DNA from: Alphaproteobacteria bacterium
Lineage (GTDB): Bacteria > Pseudomonadota > Alphaproteobacteria > Geminicoccales > Geminicoccaceae
NCBI GenBank assembly: GCA_026982585.1
Contig: JALSGW010000344.1
Span: forward strand, 1 to 10,157
DNA: 10,157 nt
Direction: 5' to 3'
The notes under the pieces were generated by a model. The model saw nothing but the letters and a program-made list of their open reading frames with translations, made no database searches and was not told where the DNA came from. The position numbers were made by a program, and so were the translations under genes. Within the stretch, counting starts at the first letter, position 1. Each line of letters begins with the position of its first letter. Positions 7,331 through 10,157 of this stretch are shown here, one piece after another.

Positions 7331-8200
7331 ATGGCTTCGGTGCGCAAGGTGGTGTTTCCGGTGGCGGGCCTCGGCACGCGCATGCTGCCGGCGACCAAGG
7401 TGCTGCCCAAGGAAATGCTGCCGGTGGTGGACAAGCCGGTGGTGCAGTACGCGCTCGAGGAAGCGGCCGAGAGCGGGGCCGAGACCTTCATCTTCGTCAC
7501 CGGCCGGGGCAAGGTGCTGGTGGAGGACCATTTCGATCGGGCCTTCGAACTGTTCCAGATGCTCGAGGAAAAGGGCAAGCGCGGCCAGCGCGAGGCGTTG
7601 GAGCGGGCGCTGCCGCCGCCCGGGCGCATCGTCTACACCCGCCAGCAGGCGCCGTTGGGCCTGGGGCATGCGGTCTGGTGTGCCCGCCATCTGGTGGGCG
7701 ACGATCCCTTCTTCGGCGTGATCCTGGTGGACGATCTCATCCACGCGCCGGTCCCCTGCCTCCGGCAGCTGGTGGATGCCCACCAGGCCACAGGCGCCAA
7801 TGTGGTGGCGGTGATGGAGGTGCCGCCGGAGGACACCGCCAAATACGGCATCATTCGCCCCGGTGCGGCGGAGGGCGATCGGGTCGCCGTCCGGGGCTTC
7901 GTGGAAAAGCCCCGGCCCGAGGAGGCGCCCTCGCGCCTCGCTGTGGTGGGCCGTTACGTTCTCTCGCGCCGGATCTTTCCGATCCTGGAGCGGCTCGATG
8001 TGGGGGCCGGGGGCGAGATCCAGCTCACCGACGCCATGAGCAAGCTGCTCGAGGAGGAACCCTTCCACGGCTTGCGGTTCACCGGACGTCGTTTCGACTG
8101 CGGGGACCGGCTCGGCTATCTCGAAGCCATCGTCGCCTACGCCATGGAGCGCGAGGATCTGGCGGCGCGCTTCCATGCCGTGCTGCGCCGTTATGTGTGA
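7331..8200 (+). CDS. galU: UTP--glucose-1-phosphate uridylyltransferase
   Basis: GalU makes UDP-glucose from glucose-1-phosphate and UTP, the activated sugar for exopolysaccharide, LPS and the UDP-glucuronate route. The 289-residue product is normal length. It carries the nucleotidyltransferase signature FPVAGLGTRMLPATKVLPKEMLP (9-31) with the catalytic-loop residues, KPVVQYALEEA (35-45), VTGRGK (56-61), DHFD (66-69), QQAPLGLGHAV (105-115), DDLI (134-137) for metal binding, KYGII (171-175), VEKP (191-194), GEIQLTDA (228-235) and FDCGDRLGYLEA (255-266). The ATG has GAGGG seven bases upstream. It starts a plus-strand operon: the dehydrogenase gene follows after 34 bp with its own strong ribosome binding site. 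The divergent M24 gene shares the upstream region. Confidence 0.96.
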   Translation: MASVRKVVFPVAGLGTRMLPATKVLPKEMLPVVDKPVVQYALEEAAESGAETFIFVTGRGKVLVEDHFDRAFELFQMLEEKGKRGQREALERALPPPGRIVYTRQQAPLGLGHAVWCARHLVGDDPFFGVILVDDLIHAPVPCLRQLVDAHQATGANVVAVMEVPPEDTAKYGIIRPGAAEGDRVAVRGFVEKPRPEEAPSRLAVVGRYVLSRRIFPILERLDVGAGGEIQLTDAMSKLLEEEPFHGLRFTGRRFDCGDRLGYLEAIVAYAMEREDLAARFHAVLRRYV

Positions 8201-8221
8201 GTTCGCTTCCCGGATCTGGGT

Positions 8222-8228
8222 GAGGAGG
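8222..8228 (+). promoter_or_regulatory. Strong ribosome binding site for the UDP-glucose dehydrogenase gene
   Basis: GAGGAGG lies six bases before a GTG start at 8235. The match is near ideal and confirms the unusual start codon. Confidence 0.7.
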
Positions 8229-8234
8229 TAGGCC

Positions 8235-9569
8235 GTGCGCATCGCCATGATCGGCACCGGCTACGTAGGGCTGGTCTCGGGCGCCTGTTTCGCCGAATTC
8301 GGCCTCGACGTGGTGTGTGTGGACAAGGATGCGGACAAGGTGGCCCGTCTCGAGCGGGGCGAGATCCCCATCTACGAGCCGGGTTTGGACGAGCTCGTGG
8401 CCAAGACCCGTGCGGCCGGACGCTTGCGCTTTTCGACCCGCATGGAGGAAGCGGTGGCCGGCGCCGATGCGGTGTTCATCGCCGTCGGCACCCCCACCCG
8501 CCGCGGCGACGGGCATGCGGACCTCAGCTACGTGTTCCAGGCCGCGGCGGAAATCGCGGACAAGCTGGACGGGCCTGCGGTGGTGGTCACCAAGTCCACC
8601 GTACCGGTGGGCACCACCCGCAGGCTCGGCGCGTTCTTCCGCGAGCGGCGGCCCGATCTCGCCGTCGAGGTGGCCTCCAACCCGGAATTCCTGCGCGAAG
8701 GATCGGCGATCGCCGATTTCATGCGTCCCGATCGGGTGATCTGCGGCGTCGAGAGCGCGCGGGCGCGGGAGGTTTTGGAGCTCGCCTACCGTCCGCTCAA
8801 CCTCATCGAGACGCCCATGCTGTTCACCGGTCTCGAGACGGCGGAGCTCATCAAATACGCCACCAACTCCTTCCTGGCGATGAAGATCACCTTCATCAAC
8901 GAACTCGCGGATCTGTGCGAGAAGGTGGGGGCCGACGTGCAGCAGGTGGCGAAGGGCATCGGCCTCGACGGCCGTATCGGCCGCAAGTTCCTGCACGCCG
9001 GGCCGGGATACGGCGGCTCCTGTTTCCCCAAGGACACGCTCGCCCTCCTGCGCACCGCCGAACAGTACGAGACACCGCTGCGGCTCGTGGAGACGGTGGT
9101 CCAGGTCAACGAGGCGCGCAAGCGGCGCATGGTGCGGCGCATCGTGGAGGCCTTGGGCGGGTCGGTGGAGGGCAAGAACGTGGCCGTGCTGGGCGTCACC
9201 TTCAAGCCCAACACCGACGACGTCCGCGAGAGCCCGAGCCTGGTCATCATTCCCGCCCTGCAGGCGGAGGGAGCCCGGGTGCGCGCTTATGATCCCAAGG
9301 GCATGACGGAGGCCGCCCGGCTGCTTCCCGGTGTCGAGTGGGGCCGCGACAGCTACCAGGTGGCGCGGGATGCGGACGCATTGGTGCTGCTCACCGAGTG
9401 GAACGAGTTCCGGGGGCTTGACCTCGCCCGCCTGCGTCGCTTGATGCGGCGGCCGGTGTTGATCGACCTGCGCAACGTCTACGACCCCGAGCGGGTGGCG
9501 CGGGCCGGCTTCGCCTATGTGAGCGTGGGCCGCCCGGCCATCCCCGCACTCGCGGGTGAGCCAGCGTGA
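8235..9569 (+). CDS. ugd: UDP-glucose 6-dehydrogenase
   Basis: The enzyme oxidises UDP-glucose to UDP-glucuronate with two NAD+, feeding acidic polysaccharide or lipid A decoration. The 444 residues show the full UDP-glucose/GDP-mannose dehydrogenase architecture: Rossmann motif GTGYVGL (7-13) with D30 for NAD ribose binding, the N-terminal domain to about 195, the central helical dimerisation domain with LIKYATNSFLAMKITFINE (205-223; K207 and N211), the catalytic-cysteine motif GPGYGGSCFPKD (256-267; C263, K266, D267), and the C-terminal UDP-binding domain starting near 313 with VAVLGVTFKPNTDDVRESPS (316-335). It starts with GTG behind a strong ribosome binding site. GDP-mannose dehydrogenases share the fold, but the upstream galU favours UDP-glucose. 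The next gene starts 13 bp downstream. Confidence 0.95.
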   Translation: MRIAMIGTGYVGLVSGACFAEFGLDVVCVDKDADKVARLERGEIPIYEPGLDELVAKTRAAGRLRFSTRMEEAVAGADAVFIAVGTPTRRGDGHADLSYVFQAAAEIADKLDGPAVVVTKSTVPVGTTRRLGAFFRERRPDLAVEVASNPEFLREGSAIADFMRPDRVICGVESARAREVLELAYRPLNLIETPMLFTGLETAELIKYATNSFLAMKITFINELADLCEKVGADVQQVAKGIGLDGRIGRKFLHAGPGYGGSCFPKDTLALLRTAEQYETPLRLVETVVQVNEARKRRMVRRIVEALGGSVEGKNVAVLGVTFKPNTDDVRESPSLVIIPALQAEGARVRAYDPKGMTEAARLLPGVEWGRDSYQVARDADALVLLTEWNEFRGLDLARLRRLMRRPVLIDLRNVYDPERVARAGFAYVSVGRPAIPALAGEPA

Positions 9570-9582
9570 GGACGGCCTTGCG

Positions 9583-10157
9583 ATGACCCTAGCCCATCGC
9601 TTTCATCCCTCCATCCTGCGGGAGTACGACATCCGCGGGCGGGTCGGGGAGACCCTCGGCGCCGTGGATGCCGAGGCCATCGGTCGGGCGTTCGGCACCA
9701 TGATCCGCCGCCACGGCGGCGAGCGGGTGTGCGTGGGCTACGACGGGCGGCTGAGCTCGCCGGAGCTCGAACGGGCGCTGGTCCAGGGGCTCTTGGAGAC
9801 CGGCCTCGAGGTCCTCCGCATCGGACTCGGACCCACTCCCATGATGTACTACGCCGTCCACGAACTCGGGGCGCACAGCGGTGTGCAGGTGACCGGATCC
9901 CACAACCCCCCGGAATACAACGGCTTCAAGCTGGTCTTCGACCGCAAACCCTTCTACGGTTCCCAGATCCGAGCATTGGGCGATCTCGCCAAGGCGGGCG
10001 CCTTTGTCTCCGGGCAGGGTCGTGTGCGCGAGCGGCGCGTATTGGATTCCTACGTCAAGCGGCTGCTCGCGGATTTCACGGGTGGACGCCCGGTCGATGC
10101 GGTCTGGGATGCCGGAAACGGCGCCGCGGGACCGGCCATGGAACGTCTCGCCAGCCA
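9583..10157 (+). CDS. manB: Phosphomannomutase/phosphoglucomutase, N-terminal part
   Basis: This alpha-D-phosphohexomutase would interconvert glucose-6-P and glucose-1-P, or mannose-6-P and mannose-1-P, supplying substrate for GalU and GDP-mannose synthesis. The frame is open to the window end, giving 191 codons of an expected 450-480. It contains PSILREYDIRGRVGETL (9-25), VGYDGRLSS (51-59), and the active-site loop VTGSHNPPEYNGFK (103-116) with the phosphorylated serine at S106. WDAGNGAAG (175-183) marks the start of domain 2. The metal loop DGDGDR and the sugar-specificity loop are beyond the window. The ATG follows the dehydrogenase stop by 13 bp, with GAGGA ten bases upstream overlapping that stop. 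The symbol manB is used loosely; the protein is of the bifunctional AlgC/ManB type and substrate preference cannot be read from this fragment. Confidence 0.93.
   Translation, partial: MTLAHRFHPSILREYDIRGRVGETLGAVDAEAIGRAFGTMIRRHGGERVCVGYDGRLSSPELERALVQGLLETGLEVLRIGLGPTPMMYYAVHELGAHSGVQVTGSHNPPEYNGFKLVFDRKPFYGSQIRALGDLAKAGAFVSGQGRVRERRVLDSYVKRLLADFTGGRPVDAVWDAGNGAAGPAMERLAS

Noticed and set aside
7055..8257. Upstream continuation of the M24 frame to 8257, which would give a 788-residue protein
   Set aside because: The extra part crosses the intergenic region and runs antisense to galU with low-complexity translation. The M24 fold is complete from 7054, which has a ribosome binding site.

Overview
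The window is a gene-dense, very GC-rich stretch of bacterial chromosome, about 70% GC by eye. It looks alphaproteobacterial, most likely Rhodospirillales or a related lineage. The reasons are the long RadC starting its core with the HYHGHRxRLRxRxLE signature, the CinA-like/sfsA/radC neighbourhood, the style of the GalU, UDP-glucose dehydrogenase and phosphomannomutase proteins, and the very GC-rich third codon positions. No tRNA, rRNA, CRISPR array, insertion sequence or phage gene is visible. This is core rather than accessory sequence.

Left block (1-4110, all minus strand). Read in the direction of transcription it holds a CinA-like molybdopterin-binding-domain protein, a small HExxH metallopeptidase, mreB, mreC, mreD and the first 77 codons of mrdA (PBP2). 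The CinA-like and metallopeptidase genes overlap by 4 bp. A 110-bp gap then carries a possible promoter and a palindrome, followed by the elongasome operon mreB-mreC-mreD-mrdA with very short gaps or overlaps. MreB, MreC, MreD and PBP2 together direct side-wall peptidoglycan synthesis and rod shape.

Middle block (4111-7054). sfsA and radC lie on the plus strand, 10 bp apart and probably co-transcribed, and are divergent from the CinA-like gene across only 37 bp. RadC carries an unusual N-terminal extension of about 90 residues. Convergent to it on the minus strand is an M24 (creatinase/aminopeptidase P fold) protein in which all five family metal ligands appear to be replaced.

Right block (7055-10157, plus strand). 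A 276-bp divergent promoter region leads into galU, a UDP-glucose 6-dehydrogenase gene and a phosphomannomutase/phosphoglucomutase gene cut by the window end. Together they would convert glucose-6-P to glucose-1-P, UDP-glucose and UDP-glucuronate (and mannose-6-P to mannose-1-P), the precursors of exopolysaccharide, LPS or capsule.

I did not find a convincing new multi-gene system. The best leads are the extended RadC, the ligand-less M24 protein next to it, and the tightly packed divergent start of the CinA-like gene and sfsA.
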